In this document: positions 1 to 6,096 of the stretch, piece after piece
How the letters are laid out: each line of letters opens with the position of its first letter
Numbering within the stretch: the first letter of the stretch is position 1
NCBI GenBank assembly: GCA_029821415.1
Contig: JALGTJ010000047.1
Location: forward strand, 1-6,718
Direction: 5' to 3'
DNA length: 6,718 bases
Source of the DNA: Candidatus Zipacnadia bacterium
GTDB lineage: Bacteria; Armatimonadota; Zipacnadia; Zipacnadales; Zipacnadaceae
Translations under genes and position numbers: made by a program
Notes under the pieces: model-generated
What the model saw: the letters and a program-made list of their open reading frames with translations, nothing else
Database searches by the model: none
What the model was told of the DNA's origin: nothing

Positions 1-140
1 TGCCCGACCTCATGGGCGGGTTCGCACCCCGGGCCCGTTACAACTATCACCCGGCCAAACGGCGCTGGATGTGCATCTGTGGCCAACTCGGTGAGCGCAA
101 AAACCCGGCTTGTAGCCATAAAGCCTTACCAGGCAAAAGA

Positions 141-157
141 CCGCAAGCGACTTGCGG
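141..157. repeat. Perfect 7-bp inverted repeat (hairpin)
   Basis: CCGCAAG (141-147) and CTTGCGG (151-157) are exact reverse complements separated by the 3-nt loop CGA. Read on the reverse strand, the stem is followed at once by TCTTTTG, so it has the shape of a weak intrinsic terminator for leftward transcription. Read forward, there is no U-tract. No reverse-strand gene ends just to its right, so its role is open. It could be a leader hairpin of the forward unit or chance. Confidence 0.4.
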
Positions 158-298
158 CCCCACTATTGGTAACTGTGCTGTGATAACGTTGTGGGCGTTG
201 TGCAACAACTTAGCCCGCAGACAAGGAGAGAAGGTATGCGCCGGTTTGCGTAGAATGTACAACACAAGAACGGTGAATCGTTTTAACTCAGAATGATA

Positions 299-320
299 GT
301 TGTCGCCTGAAGAAGACAAC
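299..320. repeat. 6-bp inverted repeat before the first gene
   Basis: GTTGTC (299-304) pairs with GACAAC (315-320) around a 10-nt loop, about 17 nt before the Shine-Dalgarno sequence of the gene starting at 349. Its position would suit an operator or a 5'-leader hairpin. The stem is short and could be accidental. Confidence 0.25.
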
Positions 321-348
321 TCAGGACGACTTCTCCTAAGGAGGGTAA

Positions 349-1704
349 ATGACGGTGAATCAGGTCACTGCTGGCTTCTCGCAGCGGGTAATCTCACCCG
401 AAAAAGGCATTGCGCTGGCGGGGTACTTCAATAACCGCTATAATGAAGGCATCCATGATGATTTGTATACCAAAGCGATGGTATTGTCAGATGGCGATAC
501 CGTCGCGGCGCTGGTCGTGGCAGACATTGTGGGAGTACCTGCCGAGGTCGTGGAAATGGTCCGCCAGGAACTGGCTACCCAGACAGATATTCCCTCAACT
601 AACATCTTCCTGCAGGGCACTCACACTCACACTGGTCCTATCCTCTGCGATGATACCTGGGTGGAGTTTTCCCCAGCTTATCGCGAATATTTTATAGCAC
701 AAACTGTTGCCGCAGTTCGCCAAGCCTACGAGGCGATGGAGCCAGTGACCTTTGCTATCGCCGAGGGGGAAGAGAAACGGGTAAGCTTTTGCCGACGTTA
801 CATTATGCGCGATGGGACTGTGGCTACCAACCCCCCCAAGAATTCCCCAGACATCGTTAAGCCAGAGGGAACCCCTGACCATTATCTGGCTGTAGTAAGA
901 ATCCAGAACCTATCTGGCGAGACTTTGGGAGTGCTGGTTCACTGCACGAATCATACGGACAGTGTTGGTGGTAACCTGGTCTCGGCTGACTGGCCGGGGG
1001 TATTGTGCAACTGCGTTGCTGAGAACATAGATGACCATCCCCAGGTAATGCTGCTTAATGGGACGGCCGGCAACATGAATCACTTTGACATAACTAATCC
1101 TGCGGAGCAATACGGTTTTGACGAGGCTCAAAAAATTGGCTCCGCTTATGCGGAGACTGCGCTAAAGCTGTTGAAGACAGAATTAAAGCCATTAGCGGTA
1201 GACAAAATCAAGATCGCCAGCGCCTTCGTTGAACTGCCCCGACTAAAACTGACCGAGCAGCAACTTGATCAGGCGCGGAAGACACTGGAAAAAACGCCTG
1301 TGCCCGACGAACTACCTTGGCTGCATTCCGTGGATCTGGCGGTCCGTAATGAGATCGTCCTGGCCCTCTTCGCCCAGAGGCAACTGGAGTTCGCCGAAGA
1401 GGAGAAGGCCTCGGAAGTCGTGGAAGTAGGCGGATTAGCTATCGGCGAGCTGCTGATAATAGGCTTCCCCTTCGAGCCTTTTGCCGAGATCGGCATGGAG
1501 ATCAAGAAGCGCTCGCCGTTCAAATACACCTTTCCATTGGAGCTGTTCAACGGGGTCTACGGATATCTGGCTACCGAAGAAGCAGTGCAACATGAGGGAG
1601 GAATGGAAACCTATCCCGGAGTATACTGCTTGCGGCGCTTCGTCCCTCAGGCTGCTAATATCCTAATAGATGCAGCTCAGGAGTTAGCTACATCACTGGC
1701 GTAA
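349..1704 (+). CDS. Neutral/alkaline ceramidase-like metal hydrolase, cytosolic, substrate unknown
   Basis: This 451-residue protein belongs to the neutral/alkaline non-lysosomal ceramidase N-terminal superfamily, Zn-dependent amidases that hydrolyse N-acyl bonds in characterised members. Seen: THTHTGP at 91-97, the family's first metal-binding His motif; NHTDSVGGN at 201-209 with a second candidate His (H202); FPFEPF at 373-378 with candidate ligand E376; and GYLATEE at 405-411 with Y406, followed by HEGGMETYP. Together these match the His/His/Glu/Tyr zinc set known from bacterial ceramidase. Where ceramidases carry the catalytic Ser in a GDVSPN-type motif, this protein has NGTAGNMN (237-244), so Gly replaces Ser. 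There is no signal peptide, and at 451 residues it lacks the C-terminal Ig-like domain of about 650-700-residue ceramidases. The start is supported by TAAGGAGGG (337-345), 3 nt before ATG. It is the first gene of a likely two-gene unit with the SDR. True ceramidase activity is doubtful; a small amide or ester substrate, perhaps sugar-derived, is my inference. Confidence 0.8.
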   Translation: MTVNQVTAGFSQRVISPEKGIALAGYFNNRYNEGIHDDLYTKAMVLSDGDTVAALVVADIVGVPAEVVEMVRQELATQTDIPSTNIFLQGTHTHTGPILCDDTWVEFSPAYREYFIAQTVAAVRQAYEAMEPVTFAIAEGEEKRVSFCRRYIMRDGTVATNPPKNSPDIVKPEGTPDHYLAVVRIQNLSGETLGVLVHCTNHTDSVGGNLVSADWPGVLCNCVAENIDDHPQVMLLNGTAGNMNHFDITNPAEQYGFDEAQKIGSAYAETALKLLKTELKPLAVDKIKIASAFVELPRLKLTEQQLDQARKTLEKTPVPDELPWLHSVDLAVRNEIVLALFAQRQLEFAEEEKASEVVEVGGLAIGELLIIGFPFEPFAEIGMEIKKRSPFKYTFPLELFNGVYGYLATEEAVQHEGGMETYPGVYCLRRFVPQAANILIDAAQELATSLA

Positions 1705-1752
1705 TTCTGATGATGCCGCAAACAGAGCTATTCGACTGAAGGAGGTTATGTC

Positions 1753-2541
1753 ATGAGCAGCGGTTGTGACATTTTCTCACTGCAAGACAAGGTAATCATC
1801 GTTACTGGCGGCACCAGGAAATATGGCTATTACTTCTGTGAAGGACTGTGTGAAGCCGGGGGAACCGTCGCGGTGACCTCACGTGACGAAGAGCGGGCCA
1901 AGCAGATGGCTCAAGAGTTTTCATCCAGGGGGCTGAAAGCCTTCGGATATGCGCTGGAATTGGCCGACGACGATTCCATCGAACAACTTGTCACCAGGGT
2001 TATCCAAGACCATGGCAAGATAGACGTGCTGATCAACAACGCCCGCCGTATCCCGCAAATGCCTCCCAACGAGATTGATCGCGAAGAGCTCGGTAAGCTG
2101 TTTGACATTAACGCCGTTGGCCAGATACTACTAACACGCCGGGTGGTTGAAGAGATGAAGAAAGCCGGCGGGGGCAACATTATCAACATTGGCTCCATCT
2201 ACGGAATGGGAGGCCAGGATCTGAGCATCTACGCCGAACCGGAGGCCAGTTACTCCCTGGACTATCCTATCCAAAAGGGCGGGGCAATCGCTTATACCAA
2301 GCAATTAGCCACTATCCTGGCGCGATATAATATCCGGGCGAATTGCCTGACCTTAGGGGGACTTAGGGAGACCGCCCCTGACGATTCCCATTTCCTGGAA
2401 CACTACTGCAAGCGGGTGCCGTTAGGCCGCATGACAGTAGGCGATGATGTCAAAGGTCCGATTGTGTTTCTGGCCTCGGATGCGTCGGCCTATATGACGG
2501 GAGCCAACCTGGTGGTAGATGGTGGCTGGACCGCCTGGTAA
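1753..2541 (+). CDS. SDR family NAD(P)-dependent oxidoreductase
   Basis: This 262-residue cytosolic protein is a classical-size short-chain dehydrogenase/reductase (Rossmann fold) that would oxidise an alcohol or reduce a ketone with NAD(P). Seen: beta1 and cofactor loop VTGGTRKYG (17-25), a basic residue after beta2 (R44), the structural NNA motif (95-97, followed by R instead of G), N120, S148, Y171 and K175 as the catalytic Asn-Ser-Tyr-Lys set, and the C-terminal VVDGGW signature (256-261). The glycine-rich motif has Lys where TGxxxGxG expects the middle Gly. Ser to Tyr is 23 residues rather than the usual 12-14, a spacing I recall from PtmA-type flagellin/sugar-modification SDRs. AAGGAGG (1739-1745) sits 7 nt before this ATG; an out-of-frame ATG at 1748 is too close to the site. 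It follows the ceramidase-like gene by 48 bp, so is probably co-transcribed. R44 hints at NADP; the substrate is unknown, perhaps a sugar or polyol. Confidence 0.9.
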   Translation: MSSGCDIFSLQDKVIIVTGGTRKYGYYFCEGLCEAGGTVAVTSRDEERAKQMAQEFSSRGLKAFGYALELADDDSIEQLVTRVIQDHGKIDVLINNARRIPQMPPNEIDREELGKLFDINAVGQILLTRRVVEEMKKAGGGNIINIGSIYGMGGQDLSIYAEPEASYSLDYPIQKGGAIAYTKQLATILARYNIRANCLTLGGLRETAPDDSHFLEHYCKRVPLGRMTVGDDVKGPIVFLASDASAYMTGANLVVDGGWTAW

Positions 2542-2586
2542 AGTGGGCTGCGGGAACCACTAACAGCCCGGCAGCCAGGCGTCTTC
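2532..2586 (+). terminator. Nested stem-loop between convergent genes, possible terminator
   Basis: An outer stem CGCCTGG (2532-2538) / CCAGGCG (2575-2581) encloses an inner stem GGGCTG (2545-2550) / CAGCCC (2564-2569). The outer left arm is the last coding triplets of the SDR gene, and its stop codon (2539-2541) lies in the internal loop. After the outer stem comes TCTTC rather than a clean U-tract, so this is at best a weak intrinsic terminator. Its position between convergent genes fits a transcription barrier. Confidence 0.35.
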
Positions 2587-2609
2587 AACCTATATCATTC
2601 CGTAGCTTT

Positions 2610-4055
2610 CTATTTCTCTGCTACTCCTTGGTTGCTCCATACCCGAGTATTATCGCCCACAGTGACATAGGCAGCTACGGCATTGTTGCTCAGATCATTG
2701 CCATAGATGGAATTGAAATCCGAGGCTCCTACTTCAAGGACCCCATAGGTTTGAGTAGAATTCCCTGGGCTGTTGCCAATGCGATTGCCTGTGACTACAA
2801 CGTGCTGCCCTCCTCCAATCATGATCCCGCTCCGATTCTCGGCCTCAATTTGCTGCCACGTTCCGTTGTCAATAATGGTATTGCCGGTCACCGAGATGTT
2901 CTGACCTCCGCTCAACGCAATGCCCCACATCACGCATCCCTGGATAAGGTTACCACTGATGGTTGCATTGACAGACTGATCTGCTGGCTCAGCAACAACG
3001 GCCAATCCGATACTTCTCACATCGGTAATGGTATTCCCGGAGATTACCCAATTCTTCGAGCCACCTCCCACCCGGATTCCGGGATCACCGTCGACTTCTC
3101 CACCTTTTATCCTATTGCCGACCATCACGAATTCGTCCACCCCCGAAGTGCAAATGCTATAGCCCAGCGAAGCCTCAATGGTATTGCCAACAACAGTCAG
3201 GCCGGTCATTGTCTCAGCATAGGCGCGGTTGGCTTGAATTCCACTACCACTCTCGTCAACACGACCAGCGAAATACAGGTAGTTGTTCTCAATACGGGCA
3301 TTTGAGGTGTCGCACAGGAAGATATTATGGTGCGCCGAGCCTTCAATACGACTATTGGTAATCGATAGATTCGAGACATTGGAGCGCTGCGCCGTCTCAA
3401 TCCCTGCATCGCCATTGGCAGACCCTACGTTGACAATGTGCGCATGGTCAATCCAGATGTCTGACCCCGACTGGATCAGTATGCCCGTTTTGTCCGTGGT
3501 GCGAATCTCTATGTCGCGGAACAGCAGGTTACGGTGGTCTTGCTCAGGTAGGTAGTTGCTCCTGCCAATCACGATGGCATCGTACTTGTGATTCTGAAAG
3601 CGCACTCGCTCAACTGCCAAGTTGGTGGTAGGACTTCCTGGTGGCAGATAGAGGCCGAATCCCGAGTCACTCTGCTCCTCTTTGTTCCCGTCAACTACCA
3701 AATCCGAAATTCTGATTCTGTCCTGGGGCCCATCTGCAAACCCTAGTATGGTTGCAGCATCAGGGCGCGCCCTCAGTACTGTAGCTTGTCCTGCGCCCCG
3801 CAAATCTGTGCCGGACTTCAGCCGAAGGTTAGCCACCATATATGTCCCAGCGGGGATATAGACAATCCCTCCGTCCTCAGGCAAATCATCAATGGCGGCC
3901 TGAAGGGCAGCCGTATCATCACTAACCCCATCCCCGACGGCGCCAAAATTCTTAACGTCCCGCACATCACCAGCAGCATTAGCTGGAGCACTGCAAATCC
4001 ACACACCCATCAGTATCACAGCGACCCCAGAAAATATAGCGTTGTTGAGTTTCAT
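2610..4055 (-). CDS. Secreted right-handed beta-helix protein, pectate lyase 3 superfamily
   Basis: This 481-residue exported protein has a Sec signal peptide (residues 1-27: KLNN, a hydrophobic core, then ANA before A28). A pectate_lyase_3-type start follows: FGAVGDGVSDDTAALQAAI at 37-55, then a GGIVYIPAGTY strand-turn. The rest is a right-handed parallel beta-helix with Asn-ladder coils of xGNxI type (for example VVGNTIEA, VMVGNRIKG, ISGNTITDV, ISGNLIQG, VTGNTIIDN, VTGNRIGNS, IYGNDL). Such proteins are polysaccharide lyases, hydrolases, epimerases or glycan-binding tailspike-like scaffolds. I do not see the GH28 catalytic set (NTD, DD, HG, RIK), so enzymatic activity is uncertain. The ATG at 4055 is preferred because GGAGG (4064-4068) lies 8 nt upstream; the in-frame GTG at 4061 would leave 2 nt. 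It lies 58 bp downstream of the GH-like gene on the same strand, so is probably co-transcribed, and acts in the periplasm, on the surface or outside the cell. Confidence 0.85.
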   Translation of the reverse strand: MKLNNAIFSGVAVILMGVWICSAPANAAGDVRDVKNFGAVGDGVSDDTAALQAAIDDLPEDGGIVYIPAGTYMVANLRLKSGTDLRGAGQATVLRARPDAATILGFADGPQDRIRISDLVVDGNKEEQSDSGFGLYLPPGSPTTNLAVERVRFQNHKYDAIVIGRSNYLPEQDHRNLLFRDIEIRTTDKTGILIQSGSDIWIDHAHIVNVGSANGDAGIETAQRSNVSNLSITNSRIEGSAHHNIFLCDTSNARIENNYLYFAGRVDESGSGIQANRAYAETMTGLTVVGNTIEASLGYSICTSGVDEFVMVGNRIKGGEVDGDPGIRVGGGSKNWVISGNTITDVRSIGLAVVAEPADQSVNATISGNLIQGCVMWGIALSGGQNISVTGNTIIDNGTWQQIEAENRSGIMIGGGQHVVVTGNRIGNSPGNSTQTYGVLEVGASDFNSIYGNDLSNNAVAAYVTVGDNTRVWSNQGVAEK

Positions 4056-4063
4056 CGTCACTG

Positions 4064-4071
4064 CCTCCTTT
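4064..4071 (-). promoter_or_regulatory. Ribosome binding site deciding the beta-helix start
   Basis: AAAGGAGG reads on the reverse strand at 4071-4064. It is 8 nt from the ATG at 4055 but only 2 nt from the in-frame GTG at 4061, so the ATG is the likely start. Confidence 0.75.
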
Positions 4072-4113
4072 GACAGTGATGAGAACTTGGCCTCAAGTGT
4101 ATTCTCAGATGGC

Positions 4114-6009
4114 TCAGAGTTCCTCAGGCGTCACCCATTCGCCGTCGGAGCCGGGAATGCCCCAGATGCGGTAACGATTAGCGGTCATATCAAACTCGGC
4201 CACGACCCCATTGGCAAACTCGATCCGCTGCTGCTTGTGGTCCGCCGAGAGGAACTTGTGGTTTGTCATCTCGGACATCGCAATCGCCCGATAATAAGCA
4301 CTCCAGCGATGCAACCACGCCAGGCGTTCTTCGGTCATAGGATCTTCCCACTTGATGGGCATCCGCCCTCCTGGCAACCAATTGTACGAAGGAGCACAGG
4401 CAAACAGCAGTTCATAGAGCCGAGGATTGCGGTCGGCCCACCAGTCGTAGCTCCCGCCGTAGCCGCCTCCAGAGAAGTGAGCCCAGTAACAGTCGTGAAA
4501 GACCAGTTGGAACAGCGGCACCGGCTCGCCTACTGGTGCCTGTGACTCTCGCGTTGGCACATTAGTGAGTCGGTCACGTGACCAGTTGCCATCAAAGAAG
4601 AAGAAAGCACACTCGGGAATAGCCCAGAAGCGGGGAACCTCGCCCCCTGGCACTATGTCCCGGCGTGCTGCCTCCTTGAAGCAGTCTAACTGCGCCTCCA
4701 CGTTCTCTCGGCGAGTTTCCGGATGATCAGGGTTGGGGTCTTCGGCCAGGGTATTGTCACCGTAAGCGGAGTACCCGTCGAAGTAGAGGGCGTCGTATTT
4801 CAATCCGCCCTTTTCAGCATTGTCCAGTGCCTGGCGTAGTCGCTTCACGGCGTTATACATAGGCCGGCCGTGCAGAATGAACCCCTTGACTGGATAGCCC
4901 AGGGCGCGTACTGCATTAGCATAGTTCGCCAGCGTTTGCCAACCACCTGGGACCGGCGTGTCAAGCAGATATGCCGCAGTTCGGCAGTATGCTGACTTCC
5001 AGGTTTCCGGGTCATAGCCATCGTCAGGCCACTTGGGGAAGAAGAAGTCTATCTGAAAGCCCAGCTCTCGCAGCTTCCGCAAATCGTCTAATATGATTTC
5101 CTGTTGATTATGGTGCCATTGGCCCCAACGGAACTCAATACCTTTGGTATATTGTTCCACGACGGGCAGGGTCCGGGCTTTCTCTTCCAACGTACGCACC
5201 AGTCCTTGTTTCCGAGCATATCTGCGGTAAGCTTTCGCCATTGCCACATAATCCATCCCCTTGGCAAATCGTAGCAAGAACCGACGGGGATAGCGCAATT
5301 CTCCTAGGCTGGGTTTCCAGTCGAAATCTATCACGGACTTATCCCCAGGATAGTGCTCAACAGCCACCTTGCTGTCCCACCATGTTTCTACGATTACGTA
5401 CATTGCACTGTCTCCCTGCACCATTCCAAACAGTGGCAGAGTAAAGCGACTGCCGATGAACCCGTCACCGTCCAGGGCATCCGGGCAGTCGGCTGGGATC
5501 AAGTAGCCCTGACCGTGAGGTACGACCATATAGCCACCTGCAGCGACAGGCTTCTCGAAGCGGTACAGATGCGCGATTTCTGTGACCATGTCCTGCCCGC
5601 CGCTTTGATTTGCCTGGATCATAAACTCGTCTGAGGCGGGGTCAAGTGCTATAGTCAGGTCTACGACGACATCGCTGGCGGTAAATGAACTGAGCCGTAT
5701 GGTGTAGCCATGGTAGGGCTCCTGAACGAAAGGAAGAATTGCGAACTTGGCCGCACTGGCCAGTGGTAGTTCGTGTAACTGGTCGTCACTGCCTCGAATC
5801 ATCACCTGCGGGCCGGCAGCCTCCTCACCATCCCACAGGTAGTGACCTTTTGCGTCAACAATCTTCAGGGTTAAATTGTCATTAACCCAGGCCCTGACGT
5901 TCTTGCCAACCAGCTCAATGGCACTAAGCTCAGTAGTGCCTAACAGGATAAGTAGCAATATCAATGGAATAGCGTTCAATAGCATCTGTGGGGTACTACT
6001 CGTAGTCAT
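4114..6009 (-). CDS. Secreted glycoside hydrolase-like protein, family uncertain
   Basis: This 631-residue protein is probably exported: residues 11-30 form a Leu/Ile-rich core ending in LSA, read as a Sec signal peptide with a polar N-terminus. Residues about 31-240 look like the beta-sandwich that precedes catalytic barrels in GH31/36/97/101-type enzymes. Residues about 285-570 look like a (beta/alpha)8 barrel, with FRWGQWHHN (293-301), IDFFFPKWPDDGYD (320-333), VKGFILHGRP (374-383), YDALYFDGYSAYGDN (405-419), WAIPECAFF (462-470) and FQLVFHDCYW (500-509). A C-terminal strand-rich part closes it. By analogy with GH101-like uncharacterised families (DUF5696/DUF6259 type), D411 could be the nucleophile and E466 (or E457) the acid/base; this is inference. 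GAGGTG (6015-6020) precedes the ATG by 5 nt. It lies between the LamG-like and beta-helix genes in a likely operon. I cannot name its substrate; a polysaccharide or glycoconjugate is likely. A non-catalytic family member is possible. Confidence 0.65.
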   Translation of the reverse strand: MTTSSTPQMLLNAIPLILLLILLGTTELSAIELVGKNVRAWVNDNLTLKIVDAKGHYLWDGEEAAGPQVMIRGSDDQLHELPLASAAKFAILPFVQEPYHGYTIRLSSFTASDVVVDLTIALDPASDEFMIQANQSGGQDMVTEIAHLYRFEKPVAAGGYMVVPHGQGYLIPADCPDALDGDGFIGSRFTLPLFGMVQGDSAMYVIVETWWDSKVAVEHYPGDKSVIDFDWKPSLGELRYPRRFLLRFAKGMDYVAMAKAYRRYARKQGLVRTLEEKARTLPVVEQYTKGIEFRWGQWHHNQQEIILDDLRKLRELGFQIDFFFPKWPDDGYDPETWKSAYCRTAAYLLDTPVPGGWQTLANYANAVRALGYPVKGFILHGRPMYNAVKRLRQALDNAEKGGLKYDALYFDGYSAYGDNTLAEDPNPDHPETRRENVEAQLDCFKEAARRDIVPGGEVPRFWAIPECAFFFFDGNWSRDRLTNVPTRESQAPVGEPVPLFQLVFHDCYWAHFSGGGYGGSYDWWADRNPRLYELLFACAPSYNWLPGGRMPIKWEDPMTEERLAWLHRWSAYYRAIAMSEMTNHKFLSADHKQQRIEFANGVVAEFDMTANRYRIWGIPGSDGEWVTPEEL

Positions 6010-6096
6010 AGTGGCACCTCGGCTTGGCGAAAGTCCGTCTGTCTATTTACGAGGAAGGCCAGATAGCACAATACTACCATGTATTGCTGCTGTCCC

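Larger units (their letters stand above)
1..348. other. Upstream region without a convincing gene
   Basis: No supported gene lies here. All three forward frames are open at the left edge, with stops at 92-94, 181-183 and 294-296, so the 3' end of a gene entering from the left cannot be excluded. The longest frame (from 3, stop at 294) gives a Cys/Arg-rich product with no family resemblance I recognise, and its second half looks non-coding. The reverse-strand open frame over 47-319 is likewise unconvincing. The stretch contains two small inverted repeats (141-157 and 299-320) and ends in the strong ribosome binding site of the ceramidase-like gene. I looked for a sigma-70-type promoter and found no pair of hexamers good enough to call, although a promoter for the forward unit is expected here. 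Confidence 0.5.

Noticed and set aside
16..40. tRNA T-arm-like sequence (GGGTTCGCACCCC with flanking GC-rich pairs)
   Set aside because: The loop has C where the nearly invariant A58 should be, the fifth stem pair is G-G, and no anticodon arm with a 7-nt loop or proper acceptor stem can be built at the window edge.
3..296. Forward open frame possibly ending a gene from the left
   Set aside because: No recognisable domain, and the second half lacks coding character. All three frames are open at the edge, so openness is weak evidence.
47..319. Reverse-strand open frame upstream of the ceramidase-like gene
   Set aside because: No family resemblance and no convincing ribosome binding site; likely a chance frame overlapping the leader.
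2628..3305. Long forward open frame antisense to the beta-helix gene
   Set aside because: It mirrors the repetitive beta-helix coding sequence, whose signal peptide and domain motifs are clear on the reverse strand.
4042..4545. Forward open frame antisense to the GH-like gene's 3' end
   Set aside because: Shadow of the reverse-strand gene, with no recognisable protein family.
6040..6076. Reverse-strand promoter-like pair TTGTGC and TAAATA about 16 nt apart before the GH-like gene
   Set aside because: Both hexamers match the sigma-70 consensus poorly, so I do not call a promoter.
6070..6085. Inverted repeat AATAC/GTATT in the gap upstream of the GH-like gene
   Set aside because: Only 5 bp, AT-rich, and without supporting promoter hexamers; too weak to call an operator or terminator.
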